A DNA stretch of 64,000 nucleotides from Sphingopyxis sp. H050 (GCF_001468265.1 NZ_LNRZ01000002.1:248001-312000), one strand, 5' to 3'. Positions 54,167 through 62,645 are shown, counted from the stretch's first letter. Made by a program: numbers and translations. The notes: generated by a model from the sequence alone, not told the origin.

Positions 54167-55921
54167 ATGGATTTCCAGCATATCGAACTGTCGCGGCTTG
54201 TCGTGTCGTCCGCCAACATGCGCGGAATCACGAAGAAGCCGGACCTCACGAACATCCTGCCGTCGGTGCGGGCGCGCGGCATCCTCGTACCGCTGATCGT
54301 CCGACCGAGCGAAGCGGAAGGCACCTATGAGATCGTTGCAGGCAAGCGGCGCTATCACGCGGCGCTGACCGTGGCCGAGGAACAGGACGGCATCGACCCG
54401 CTGCCCTGCGCGGTGATCGAAGCCGGGGACGATGCGGCGGCCTTGGAAGCCTCGCTGATCGAGAATATCGCCCGCCTCGACCCCGATGAGGTGAACCGCT
54501 GCGAATCCTTCACGCGGCTTGTCCGTGAAGGGCGGAGCGTCGAGGATATCGGGCTCACCTTCGGGCTGACCGGCTTGCAGGTGAAGCGGACCCTCGCCAT
54601 CGGCAATCTGCTCCCCCGCATCCGCAATATGTATCGCGCTGAGAAAATCGATGCGGTGACGATGCGGCACCTGACTCTCGCCAACAAGGCGCAGCAGCGC
54701 GAATGGCTGGCGCTGGTCGATTGTCCCGAGAAACACGCGCCGACCGGAAGCCAACTCAAATCATGGCTGTTCGGCGGCAGCGTGATCGCCACCAAGGTCG
54801 CGATGTTCGACGTCGCAGACTATACGGGCGAGATCGTCTCCGACCTGTTCGGCGAGGACAGCTATTTTGCCGATAGCGAAGCCTTCTGGACCACGCAGAT
54901 GGCCGAGGTCGAGAAGCAGGCGGACTTTTATCGCGATAGCGGCTGGACCGACGTCATCATCATGGCGCGCGGGGCCTATTTCGATAGCTGGGACTATGAA
55001 CGCTGCCCGAAGAAGAAGGGCGGCAAGATATTCGTGACCATCAGCCATCGCGGCGAGGTCGCCTTCCATGAGGGCTATATCACCACCAAGGAAGCGCGGC
55101 AGCGCGCCAAGGGGGCAGCGGGAGCCGATACACCTAAGCCGGTTCGCCCGGAGGTCAGCGCGGCGCTCGGCAGCTATGTCGATCTTCACCGCCATGCCGC
55201 TGTCCGGGCATCCCTGCTGTCCGACACCGGCGTTGCCCTTCGCATGATGGTTGCTCATGCCATTGTCGGATCGCCGCTGTGGCGGGTCGATGTCGAGAAG
55301 CAGCGCGCGGTGAGCGATGCGATCACCGAGAGCGTCGAGGTGTCGGCAAGCGAAGCCGCGTTCGATACGAAGCGCCGCGAGGTGCTGGCCCTGCTCGGGT
55401 TCGATCCCGAAGCGCCGACTGTCACCGGCGGCTATGATGGCGATCATGGTGTTGCGGGCTTGTTCGCCCGCTTGGCGGCGCTGTCCGACGAGGCGGTGAT
55501 GCGCATCCTTCCCGTCGTGATGGGCGAGACGCTGGCGGTCGGCAGCGCCGAAGTCGATTATCTCGGCGAGTTGATCGGCACCGACATGCGGACTTGCTGG
55601 CAGGATGATGCCGTGCTGCCCGAGTTGATCCGCGACAAGCAATTGCTGGGCGCGGTCGTTGCCGAGGTCGCGGGCGCGGACGTGGCGGAGGCCAATGCCG
55701 GGGCCACTACCAAGGTGCAACGCGGCATCCTCGTCGATTGTCTCAGCGGCAGCAATGGCCGGGCGCAGGTGAACGGCTGGCTTCCCAAATGGTTCGCCTT
55801 TCCGCCCTCGGGCTACACGGCTCGCGGCGGCATTGGCTGTGTCGAGCGGAGCGAGCGCATTGCGCCGCTGCTCGCCCCGGCACAGGTCGAGGACGAACCG
55901 GAAATGCGCGAAGCCGCTTGA
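54167..55921 (+). CDS. ParB/RepB/Spo0J-family protein of the element
   Basis: A 584-residue protein. The N-terminal ParB/sulfiredoxin-like domain (about 1-105) contains VPLIVRP, YEIVAGKRRYHAAL and ALEASLIENIARLDPDE; a KorB/ParB helix-turn-helix follows (about 115-160). The C-terminal 400 residues are not recognised. ParB proteins bind parS sites and, in many cases, use CTP; no ParA gene is adjacent, so partition alone is doubtful and a regulatory or maintenance role is possible. It has an AGGAGAG ribosome site. Confidence 0.88.
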   Translation: MDFQHIELSRLVVSSANMRGITKKPDLTNILPSVRARGILVPLIVRPSEAEGTYEIVAGKRRYHAALTVAEEQDGIDPLPCAVIEAGDDAAALEASLIENIARLDPDEVNRCESFTRLVREGRSVEDIGLTFGLTGLQVKRTLAIGNLLPRIRNMYRAEKIDAVTMRHLTLANKAQQREWLALVDCPEKHAPTGSQLKSWLFGGSVIATKVAMFDVADYTGEIVSDLFGEDSYFADSEAFWTTQMAEVEKQADFYRDSGWTDVIIMARGAYFDSWDYERCPKKKGGKIFVTISHRGEVAFHEGYITTKEARQRAKGAAGADTPKPVRPEVSAALGSYVDLHRHAAVRASLLSDTGVALRMMVAHAIVGSPLWRVDVEKQRAVSDAITESVEVSASEAAFDTKRREVLALLGFDPEAPTVTGGYDGDHGVAGLFARLAALSDEAVMRILPVVMGETLAVGSAEVDYLGELIGTDMRTCWQDDAVLPELIRDKQLLGAVVAEVAGADVAEANAGATTKVQRGILVDCLSGSNGRAQVNGWLPKWFAFPPSGYTARGGIGCVERSERIAPLLAPAQVEDEPEMREAA

Positions 55922-55937
55922 TGATCGTCGGGAAGCA

Positions 55938-55997
55938 ATTGGGGGGAACGGTATCGCCCGTTTCCCCCAATTTTTCGCCCGGCGCACAGCGCCGGGC
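55938..55997 (+). terminator. tandem terminators after the ParB-like gene
   Basis: First a 14-bp stem (55938-55951 with 55958-55971, one G-U pair) and TTTTT; then a 9-bp stem GCCCGGCGC/GCGCCGGGC (55977-55997) followed by ATTCTTTT. Confidence 0.88.
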
Positions 55998-56034
55998 ATT
56001 CTTTTCGCGAAACAGGCAAGGGCCTGGACGCCGC

Positions 56035-56586
56035 TTATCCGTATTGCAGTAGTGGAAAGCGCAAGAGCCATTTTTTGCTGGCGACACGACCATCGAAAAT
56101 GTGCCGCTTCGCACCGGTGAATGATGACGTCGGCACGAGGCGGGGCGCGAACAAATCATCCAACCCGAACGGTGCATTGATTTCCAGCCACCCATCGGAA
56201 ACGAGCCGCACCGCTACGGCCGTGGCCGTTTCCGGCCAGAACCGCATGGCCTCCATCACCGAGGCATAAGGCCTGTCGCCGTTGCGGAGGTGCATCCGCG
56301 CCTGATTCTTTACCGACCAATCGAAATCCGGCTGCTGTTGGCGGAGCCGGATTTCGATTTCCCGGTCATGTCTCTCCTCCACGCGGTGGCGGTCGAACCA
56401 GACGACATCGACATCGCCCGCGGGCAAGTCGGCCGCCCGGCCATGCAGATAATCCCAGACCGCATCGCGGACGAAGCCGGCCCCAATCCATCCATCAGGC
56501 AGCGACAGTTCCTCCACCGCTTTGAGCGCGGCCATTCGACGATGGTCATTTTCGAGAATGCTGGAGAGATGGTCGCCGAAACCCAT
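56035..56586 (-). CDS. nucleotidyltransferase family protein (DUF925/COG3575 type)
   Basis: A 183-residue protein with a polymerase-beta-like fold: GAGFVRDAVWDYLHG followed by the acidic DVDVVWFD metal motif, then a C-terminal WLEINAPFGLDDLF block typical of the family. The natural substrate is unknown. It is divergent from the MNT-HEPN gene; the 112-base gap between them may hold a shared control site. Confidence 0.82.
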   Translation of the reverse strand: MGFGDHLSSILENDHRRMAALKAVEELSLPDGWIGAGFVRDAVWDYLHGRAADLPAGDVDVVWFDRHRVEERHDREIEIRLRQQQPDFDWSVKNQARMHLRNGDRPYASVMEAMRFWPETATAVAVRLVSDGWLEINAPFGLDDLFAPRLVPTSSFTGAKRHIFDGRVASKKWLLRFPLLQYG

Positions 56587-56698
56587 TGCCCCGCTATAGC
56601 ATTTGCCCGTCCAGACGGTGGAATTTATCGGGACCGAGCAAAGCCGGTTCCGATTGGCCTTGCCAAGTGGCGGGCATTGCCCGAAGATTCCGGCACCT

Positions 56699-57619
56699 AT
56701 GCGAACCGACGTTGATCATCTTCCTGCCGCCAAGCAGCGCGAGCTTGAGCGCATCGTCGAGATATTGTTCGACGAGTTCGGGCAGGCGACCGAAAACGCG
56801 ACCGGGCGCCGCAAGGGCGCCCGCATCCTCAAGATCATCCTGTTCGGCTCACATGCGCGCGGCGACTGGGTCGATGCCCCGCTGTCGGTGAACCAGTATA
56901 AATCCGACTACGACATTCTCGTCATCGTCAGCCAGAAGGAATTGACCGACCGTGCCGCCTATTGGGCGAAGGCCGAGGAACGGCTGATCCGTGCCTATAC
57001 GATCGAGAAGACGCTTCGCACGCCGGTCAATTTTATCGTCCACTCGCTCCACGAGGTGAACGACGGACTCGCGCATGGGCGCGTCTTTTTCATGGAAGTC
57101 GCGAAGGATGGGATCGCGCTCTACGAAGCCGACGATCGTGAACTCCGGGCGCCCCGGCCGAAGACGCCAGACGAAGCCTTGGTGGCCGCGAGGGAATATT
57201 TTGAAGATGGGATGGCGGGCGCGATGTCGCGCCAAAAGCTTGCGAAGTATGCCCTCGACGAAGGACTACTGAAAGACGCCGCGTTTGATTTTCATCAGAC
57301 AACCGAGCGGCTTTATTCCTGCCTGCTGCTCACCCTGACCTATTACACGCCATATAACCATAATATCGCCTTCCTGCGCTCGCTAGCCGAAGGTCTCGAC
57401 CGACGCCTTTACGGCATCTGGCCCGAGACCAATCGCCGCGAGCGGGCGATGTTCCAGAAGCTGAAAGAGGCCTACACCAAGGCCCGGTATTCGAAGCATT
57501 ATAAGATCAGCGAAGAGGAACTGACCTGGCTCGGCGAGCGCGTTGAAGAACTCGGTCGCGTCGTCCATCAGGTCTGCACCGACAAGATCGCCGAACTCGA
57601 AAAGGCTGCTCGCAGATAG
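56699..57619 (+). CDS. fused MNT nucleotidyltransferase-HEPN protein
   Basis: A 306-residue fusion. The N-terminal minimal nucleotidyltransferase (about 1-140) has GSHARGDW and SDYDILVIV with the metal Asp pair; the C-terminal HEPN domain (about 160-300) has FHQTTERLYSCLLLTLTYY and ARYSKHY. Separate MNT and HEPN pairs form toxin-antitoxin systems in which the MNT protein AMPylates the HEPN RNase. In a fusion the antitoxin-like domain is linked to the toxin-like one. A role in defence or element maintenance is inference. Confidence 0.88.
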   Translation: MRTDVDHLPAAKQRELERIVEILFDEFGQATENATGRRKGARILKIILFGSHARGDWVDAPLSVNQYKSDYDILVIVSQKELTDRAAYWAKAEERLIRAYTIEKTLRTPVNFIVHSLHEVNDGLAHGRVFFMEVAKDGIALYEADDRELRAPRPKTPDEALVAAREYFEDGMAGAMSRQKLAKYALDEGLLKDAAFDFHQTTERLYSCLLLTLTYYTPYNHNIAFLRSLAEGLDRRLYGIWPETNRRERAMFQKLKEAYTKARYSKHYKISEEELTWLGERVEELGRVVHQVCTDKIAELEKAARR

Positions 57620-57655
57620 CTGTCATTCCGCACGAGGAGCCTGCGAGAACCCAGG

Positions 57656-58099
57656 CTAGCCTACTAGCTTCATCCACTCCTCAGGTGATTCCGGTTGTTC
57701 ATCCAACTGGCGGGCGCCATCCGGGATTTGCACCCAAGGCTGCTTACTGCGGACCCAAAGATGGGCGACAGGTATCACCTCACGGCTCCTGTCGAGCGTG
57801 CCGCAACGCAGCGAGCCGAAACCCGGGCGGGTACTATTCTCGGCAAAAATGCGCCCTTTGCAACGCTTGCATCCCCAGATGGATGACTTGGCTCCGCTCG
57901 GCTGCAAATAGGTGCCCTCATCGAGTTCGCCCTCGATCAGCAGGTCCTGTTTGGCGAAGAACATGTGCTCGCTGAATGCGCTGCCGGTTCGAGACTGGCA
58001 ATCCTTGCAGTGACACGCATATGGCTTGAAGCGGAAGCCTTCCTTCAATGTGTAGCGGACGGCACCACAAACGCACCCGCCACTGAGTTCGCCCATCAT
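57656..58099 (-). CDS. GFA (Mss4-like, zinc-binding) family protein
   Basis: A 147-residue protein with the three Cys clusters GGCVCGAVRY, CHCKDCQ and CKRCKGRIF that bind two zinc ions. The family is named after glutathione-dependent formaldehyde activation, but most members have no proven activity. A typical sphingomonad accessory gene; it interrupts the plus-strand run. Confidence 0.85.
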   Translation of the reverse strand: MMGELSGGCVCGAVRYTLKEGFRFKPYACHCKDCQSRTGSAFSEHMFFAKQDLLIEGELDEGTYLQPSGAKSSIWGCKRCKGRIFAENSTRPGFGSLRCGTLDRSREVIPVAHLWVRSKQPWVQIPDGARQLDEQPESPEEWMKLVG

Positions 58100-58444
58100 T
58101 TCAGTGCCTCCCCGTAGACCAACTCAGCGCAGGATAAAGAAGGTGCCTGCGGATTGCTATCCGTCGACTCCGAATTCGCCGATCGTCGTCCAACTTGCCG
58201 AGACTCCGCGATTCTGGCATGATCCTGCCCACGGGATGGAATGACTGGCGGCCATCCTCGGGATAATCCTGCCAGGCATCATGTAGGTTCGGCCACCACG
58301 GTCGGGCAGTTGCTGTAAGCCGCTGACACGGCACCAGACAGCGGACACCGCTTGCACATCCGCGTGATCACGCGCGGACCGCTGGTGTGCGAGCTGCAAA
58401 TGAATACCCCGAAAGCGAACGACGTTTACGCGCGCGAAGTCGTG
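58100..58444. other. 345-base gap with no gene recognised
   Basis: Holds the GFA promoter side (right of 58100) and the leader of the MNT-like/sigma operon. I see no strong hairpin or promoter. In-frame upstream ATGs at 58352 and 58400 could start the next gene. Confidence 0.5.
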
Positions 58445-58894
58445 ATGGCGCGCGTCGGCCATCTGATCCGCCGCAAGCAACAGGAGGTCGAGCGCATCGC
58501 GCGCATCCTGCGCGCCTGCTTCGATCCCGATCAGGTGCAGGCACCTGGGCGCGGCCAGATCAGACGCATCATCCTGATCGGCCCCTACGCGCGGAAGAAT
58601 TGGTATGAAGACGACGATACGATCAATTTTTCCGATTACGAATTCTGGATCGTCGTCAATCATCCGCTGTTCAAGGAACCGGAATGCTGGGCACGCGCCC
58701 GCGATGTCATCGACAGCGAGCTTGGCAACCGCTGCGCCGTCGGTCTTGAATTCTACTCCAAAGCCGACATCCGCGTCGCCAAGGCCGAGCGCGACACCTT
58801 CATCCTCGACCGGATCGAGGCGGGCATCACCCTCTATCGCGCTTCGCGCGATGCCCCGCTCAATGACCGCGAGCGCAAGGGGGCGCGGCCATGA
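58445..58894 (+). CDS. degenerate MNT-like nucleotidyltransferase, first gene of a sigma operon
   Basis: A 149-residue protein similar to the N-terminal half of the MNT-HEPN fusion: HLIRRKQQEVERIARIL against HLPAAKQRELERIVEIL, and IILIGPYARKNW against IILFGSHARGDW. The catalytic Ser is Pro, and the DxD motif SDYD has become SDYE, so transferase activity is doubtful. There is no HEPN domain. The ATG at 58445 is chosen from this alignment; 58400 and 58352 are alternatives. Its stop overlaps the sigma-factor start by four bases. It may act as a binding partner or sensor. Confidence 0.72.
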   Translation: MARVGHLIRRKQQEVERIARILRACFDPDQVQAPGRGQIRRIILIGPYARKNWYEDDDTINFSDYEFWIVVNHPLFKEPECWARARDVIDSELGNRCAVGLEFYSKADIRVAKAERDTFILDRIEAGITLYRASRDAPLNDRERKGARP

Positions 58895-59406
58895 GCGCGC
58901 GCCGGGAAATCGCGACATTCGAGGATGTCTATCGCGCCGAATATCCGCGCCTGCTGCGCAGGCTGAGGCGGCGGATCGGGCCGGACGAAGCGCGCGACTT
59001 CGCGCAGGAGGCCTTCGCCCGGCTCCATCACAGCGGCAAGCTGCCGGTGCTGGACCAGCCGGGCGCCTACCTCAACCGGATTGCGCGCAATATGCTGATC
59101 GATCGAAGGCGCCGGCAGCAGCGGACGGGCGCGATCTTCTATCCGCTGGACGAAGGGAGAGATGCGCCGACTCGTTCCGAACAGGAATGGCGGATCGAAG
59201 AAAGGGATTTGCAGCGCTTCTACCGGCGCACCGTGCGCTCGATGCCGCCCAAGACCCGCCGCGTGTTCGTGATGCACCGGATTCACCGTCTGACCTATAA
59301 GGAGATCGCTGCCGAGCTTGGCGTCTGTGTCGAGACCGTCGAATATCATATGATGCGTGCGCTCAGGCTCTGCCGCGCCGCAGTCGCGGCAGAGGTGGCG
59401 CCATGA
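58891..59406 (+). CDS. ECF-type sigma factor of the element
   Basis: A 171-residue sigma-70-family protein. Region 2 (about 10-75) includes DFAQEAFARLHHSG and LNRIARNMLIDRRRR; region 4 (about 110-165) includes MPPKTRRVFVMHRIHRLTYKEIAAELGV. The pattern is close to FecI-like sigma factors, yet no FecR or obvious anti-sigma factor is present. It is coupled by 4-base overlaps to the genes on both sides, which suggests that they form its control system. Confidence 0.88.
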   Translation: MSARREIATFEDVYRAEYPRLLRRLRRRIGPDEARDFAQEAFARLHHSGKLPVLDQPGAYLNRIARNMLIDRRRRQQRTGAIFYPLDEGRDAPTRSEQEWRIEERDLQRFYRRTVRSMPPKTRRVFVMHRIHRLTYKEIAAELGVCVETVEYHMMRALRLCRAAVAAEVAP

Positions 59407-60350
59407 CCGGCCTCGATGCCCGTCACCGCAGCGCCGCGATCGACCGATTGCCCGCGCTGCCCCGCGCGCTGTTCCTGCTCCACAACTTCTACGGCGTCGA
59501 TGTCGATGCGATGGCCGACGCGCTTAGCGTGGATCGGGAGGCTATTGAAACCGGCCTCGCCGATGCCCGCGCGACCGTTCGGGCGCATGTTTGCTATACG
59601 GAGCCGGTGCCCGGCGTCGGGCCGGCGACCGGCGCTTTGCAGGCGCGCCTACGGCAGGAGTATCGGCAAGCGCTCGAAGCCGCCTTCGCGGAAAGCGGTT
59701 ATCCCGGCGAGGTGGAGTGGCCCGAGCCGATGGCCGATATAGCGGCCGATCAGGAAGCGGCGGCGGCGTTCGTCGTCACGGCGTTGTCAGCGGCGCTGCG
59801 CAAGGCTGTCACGCGATCGCGCCGGGCCGGGGTCGCGACGGTCGATCAATGGCGCTTTATCGCACCGTGGCGCCGGGTTCGGCGGCGACGCCTGCTGCGC
59901 GTCAACGACGCGCTCCATTGCGCAGGCCGGCAGCCGTTCGACGAATGGCTGGGCGAGCGCCTTGTCCCCGACGGGCGCTATCCGCAGGGCTATGTGGTCC
60001 ATCGACGGCGGCGACGGCCGTTCCCGGAGGAGCGACCACCGACCGAGGCCGAGCAAAATGGCGAGGAGATTGCCGACATCGTGCAGATACCGGAGCGGCT
60101 GGTCGAACAGCCGGAGCTGACACGGCATGTGTGGATATTCTTCCATCTTTATGGCCGTCCCTATGACGAGATCGCCCGATTGTTCGGGATCAGCCGCCGA
60201 CGTGTCAAACGCCTTCGAGAGCAGGCTGAATACGCGATCATCGGCAAGCCTTATCCGTCGCTCGCTTTTCGCATCCGCTTCGCGCTGATGCGGAAGCGCC
60301 TGTCGTTCGCGTGGCGTTGGGACATCATCCGGTCCGCCTTTTATGAATAG
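59403..60350 (+). CDS. protein with two sigma-region-4-like helix-turn-helix domains
   Basis: A 315-residue protein. An N-terminal domain (about 10-60, LPALPRALFLLHNFYGVDVDAMADALSV) and a C-terminal domain (about 235-280, LYGRPYDEIARLFGISRRRVKRLREQ) both look like sigma region 4, separated by about 170 residues of unknown type rich in Arg. No region 2 is seen. It overlaps the sigma-factor gene by four bases. It may be an anti-sigma, co-activator or second specificity protein. Not recognised as a named family. Confidence 0.65.
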   Translation: MTGLDARHRSAAIDRLPALPRALFLLHNFYGVDVDAMADALSVDREAIETGLADARATVRAHVCYTEPVPGVGPATGALQARLRQEYRQALEAAFAESGYPGEVEWPEPMADIAADQEAAAAFVVTALSAALRKAVTRSRRAGVATVDQWRFIAPWRRVRRRRLLRVNDALHCAGRQPFDEWLGERLVPDGRYPQGYVVHRRRRRPFPEERPPTEAEQNGEEIADIVQIPERLVEQPELTRHVWIFFHLYGRPYDEIARLFGISRRRVKRLREQAEYAIIGKPYPSLAFRIRFALMRKRLSFAWRWDIIRSAFYE

Positions 60351-60845
60351 GTGCTGGCCGCTGGTGCCGGGGCACAATTCATCGCAAAGCGGTCCGGAAA
60401 TCCATATTTGGTTAACTATTTCGGCGGACGATGACGGCATTCCAGTTCGGATGCCGCCCGCCTTCTTTACCCCCACATACGGCGGCATCACGAAGGGCGG
60501 CGCGACATAGCTGGTCCCTTGTTCGCGCCGCCCGCCCGCCCTTGCGGAAGAAATGAAGGGTCCCGCCCCCTGACAGGACCCTTCGACCTCGCTCGCGGGG
60601 GGATGGAGCGAGATCATCTTGTGCTGCGTTGCCGCTCTGTAAAACGCCCCGCCGGTTGGCGGGGCGAGTTTGGGTAAGTGATCACGCAGAAAACCCGTGT
60701 GTGATCGCTGGACGCAACGCGTCACCGTCGCGCGGGTTCCCTGCGCGGGCTTTGCAATCGCCGTTCTTGAAGCAACGGCCATATGCGTGCATGCCGTCGG
60801 ACATGGAAATTGCTTTTCCGGACCCGCATGACGAGGGAGTTTGAC
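60351..60845. other. 495-base gap with hairpins ahead of mucR
   Basis: No gene seen. It has a 9-bp stem GAAGGGTCC/GGACCCTTC at 60555-60584 and a 9-bp stem CGCCCCGCC/GGCGGGGCG with GGTT loop at 60645-60666, neither with a good T-run on the plus strand. GATCAC at about 60679 and GTGATC around 60703 form a looser repeat that could be an operator for MucR. Confidence 0.5.
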
Positions 60846-61265
60846 ATGGACGATTCTGAAGCGCTGGTCACGCTGACCGCAGATATTGTTGCCGCGCATG
60901 TCAGCAACAACAGCGTCGCCATATCGGATATTCCGCTGGTCATTCGCTCGGTGCATGAAGCGCTTGCTGGTCTTGGCAATGCCGAAGAACCAGAAGTGAA
61001 GCAGGAGCCGGCGGTGTCGATCCGGTCGTCGGTGAAGCCCGATTACATCGTCTGCCTCGAAGACGGGAAGAAGCTCAAGATGCTCCGGCGTCACCTGATG
61101 ACGCATTACAACATGACGCCCGACGACTATCGCGCGAAATGGAACCTGCCGAAGGACTATCCGATGACTGCGCCCGCATATGCCGAGAAGCGTCGCGCGC
61201 TTGCCAAGGAAATCGGCCTTGGCACCAAGGGGCGCGGCGGCGGGCGACCGCGCCGCAAGACATAA
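60846..61265 (+). CDS. MucR/Ros family transcriptional regulator
   Basis: A 139-residue zinc-finger-type regulator. The core is IVCLEDGKKLKMLRRHLMTHYNMTPDDYRAKW (in part): Cys70, with Asp73 where Ros has its second Cys, and His83/His87, the usual MucR pattern. MucR proteins are abundant, H-NS-like repressors of AT-rich or horizontally acquired genes in alphaproteobacteria. An element-borne copy could silence element genes. The ATG at 60846 matches family length. Confidence 0.9.
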   Translation: MDDSEALVTLTADIVAAHVSNNSVAISDIPLVIRSVHEALAGLGNAEEPEVKQEPAVSIRSSVKPDYIVCLEDGKKLKMLRRHLMTHYNMTPDDYRAKWNLPKDYPMTAPAYAEKRRALAKEIGLGTKGRGGGRPRRKT

Positions 61266-61322
61266 CGCGCTTGGCCACGGTCGCCGATTGCCGGCCGTCC
61301 ATCAATCTCGTTACCGTTGCAG

Positions 61323-61574
61323 TCAGGGTTGGCATCGCACGAATATGACAAGCTCGGCGTCGTCGATCAGCTTCGCTTCGAAACCGGCATCACGCCAGGC
61401 GCACGATTGCACACCGGTCGGATCGTCGCTCCACCATGCGATATTGGCCGCCGCCTTGGGCAGCGGTGCACCGATCAGGCCTTCGATCTGCGCGAGCGTG
61501 AGTTCGACTTCCTGCCCGTCGTTGCGAACCGCCCAGCGGCGCAGGAAGGTGCCAAGGATAGTATATTTGCCCAT
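61323..61574 (-). CDS. small hypothetical protein with GKYxxLxxxL...WW motif (DUF7662-like)
   Basis: An 83-residue protein: GKYTILGTFL at the start, LTLAQIEGLIGAPLPKAA and then NIAWWSDDPTG and AWRDAGF. This pattern recurs in small bacterial proteins I know as DUF7662; the name is from recall. Its ATG overlaps the DUF3892 stop by one base, so the two are coupled. Confidence 0.65.
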   Translation of the reverse strand: MGKYTILGTFLRRWAVRNDGQEVELTLAQIEGLIGAPLPKAAANIAWWSDDPTGVQSCAWRDAGFEAKLIDDAELVIFVRCQP

Positions 61575-61849
61575 CACCGATCGACGCGCGGCAGGGACAA
61601 CAGAATAGCCGGAGGAAAACCTCCTCCGTCGGTAGTGAGATAGGGCCGCCCCGATGCTTCACGCTGCTGGACGATGACGTCGACCTCCTCGTCGCCGACG
61701 CGCACCCAGAAACGGTGGGTTCCGTCGTTGATCCAGTCGATGATCTGGTCGACAAGGAACAGGCTTCTGCCGACCTGGACCGCGTGGATATGGTGATTGC
61801 GAACATCGATCGGTGTCTGACCGATGGCCACAATCTCGTAATCAGCCAT
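61574..61849 (-). CDS. DUF3892 domain protein
   Basis: A 91-residue protein with IDWINDGTHRFWVRVGDEEVDV and a C-terminal RPYLTTDGGG, typical of DUF3892. Function unknown; such genes are common in mobile elements and phage-like regions. Part of a leftward small-gene operon. Confidence 0.72.
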   Translation of the reverse strand: MADYEIVAIGQTPIDVRNHHIHAVQVGRSLFLVDQIIDWINDGTHRFWVRVGDEEVDVIVQQREASGRPYLTTDGGGFPPAILLSLPRVDR

Positions 61850-61892
61850 GTTTCACCTCCCTCGGCGTGCGCCGCAAGAAATGATCCGCTGG

Positions 61893-62060
61893 TCAGACGG
61901 GTGCGTTCGCCTGCTGGTCGAGCGCGTCGGCGATCATCGCCGCAAGCGATTCTTCGGCACGGATGCGCGCGACCGGATCTTTCGCATCGAGGTCGCGCCG
62001 AATCCATTGCGGCGCGCGTTCGACCACGCGAAGGATCGTGTCGGTCAGCTCCCGTGTCAT
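61893..62060 (-). CDS. 55-residue hypothetical protein (DUF6771-like)
   Basis: A short helical protein: MTRELTDTILRVVERAPQWI, then RRDLDAKDPVARIRAEESLA. The pattern recurs in sphingomonad elements (I recall DUF6771). The start overlaps the TraD stop by four bases (62057-62060), which supports it as a real gene. Confidence 0.65.
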   Translation of the reverse strand: MTRELTDTILRVVERAPQWIRRDLDAKDPVARIRAEESLAAMIADALDQQANAPV

Positions 62061-62374
62061 GGCGCGCCTATGACAGATGGGTCGGAGTCGGGCAAGGCAT
62101 CGGTCTCGAACGCACGTTTGCCGCGCCTCTTCCAGAGTGCAAAAGCGTGGGCGCCATCTTCGCTTCGCAGCTTGTCGGCCATCCAGAGGAAGGCGCCGTA
62201 GAGCATCGCGCGATTATCGTCGGCGAGGTCGACGAGCTCGGCTTTGACGACAAGCCCTCCCAACTCGATGAGCTGGCGCGTGCGCTCGCGCCGCTTGACC
62301 TGCCACTCGCGCATTCCGGTTCGTGCTCTCACCAACTCAAGCCGATGCCGCATGGCCGTCAGACGCCGGGTCAT
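62057..62374 (-). CDS. traD: TraD-like mobilisation protein
   Basis: A 105-residue protein with KRRERTRQLIELGGLVVKAEL (in part) and LADDNRAMLYGAFLWMADKL, the hallmark of the small TraD of Ti-type transfer systems (not the TraD/VirD4 ATPase). It assists relaxosome formation. The ATG at 62374 overlaps the 3' part of TraC by 38 bases. Confidence 0.8.
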   Translation of the reverse strand: MTRRLTAMRHRLELVRARTGMREWQVKRRERTRQLIELGGLVVKAELVDLADDNRAMLYGAFLWMADKLRSEDGAHAFALWKRRGKRAFETDALPDSDPSVIGAP

Positions 62375-62645
62375 TCGCTGCGCCGCGATCAGGTCGCGCC
62401 GCAGCCTTGCGTGGCCCGCGCTGAAAGAAGCCCGCGCCTGCCTTGCGCCAACCCTCCTTCGTGCTGGCATCCTTGGCCGCGACTGCGCCGAGCAACGCTC
62501 CGGCGAGCATGTCGGCGTCGAGTGCATCGGCACCCGTCGCGATGACGAGTTCGCCGAGCTGGCGAACGCGGCGTTCCTTGAGCAGCTTTGCCTTGTCAGC
62601 GAGCGCTTTCAGTTCCGAATCAATATCGCGGGGTTTGCGCATCAT
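62337..62645 (-). CDS. traC: TraC-like mobilisation protein
   Basis: A 102-residue protein: an N-terminal coiled coil (SELKALADKAKLLKERRVRQ) followed by LGELVIATGADALDADMLAGALLGA and a basic tail. This is the layout of TraC-like accessory proteins beside Ti-type oriT. Two ATGs (62645, 62642) follow a GGAGA site. Divergent from traA across the putative oriT. Confidence 0.75.
   Translation of the reverse strand: MMRKPRDIDSELKALADKAKLLKERRVRQLGELVIATGADALDADMLAGALLGAVAAKDASTKEGWRKAGAGFFQRGPRKAAARPDRGAANDPASDGHAASA

Noticed and set aside
54761-56071. 436-codon minus-strand frame opposite the ParB-like gene
   Set aside because: It runs through two strong plus-strand terminators and has no domain features.
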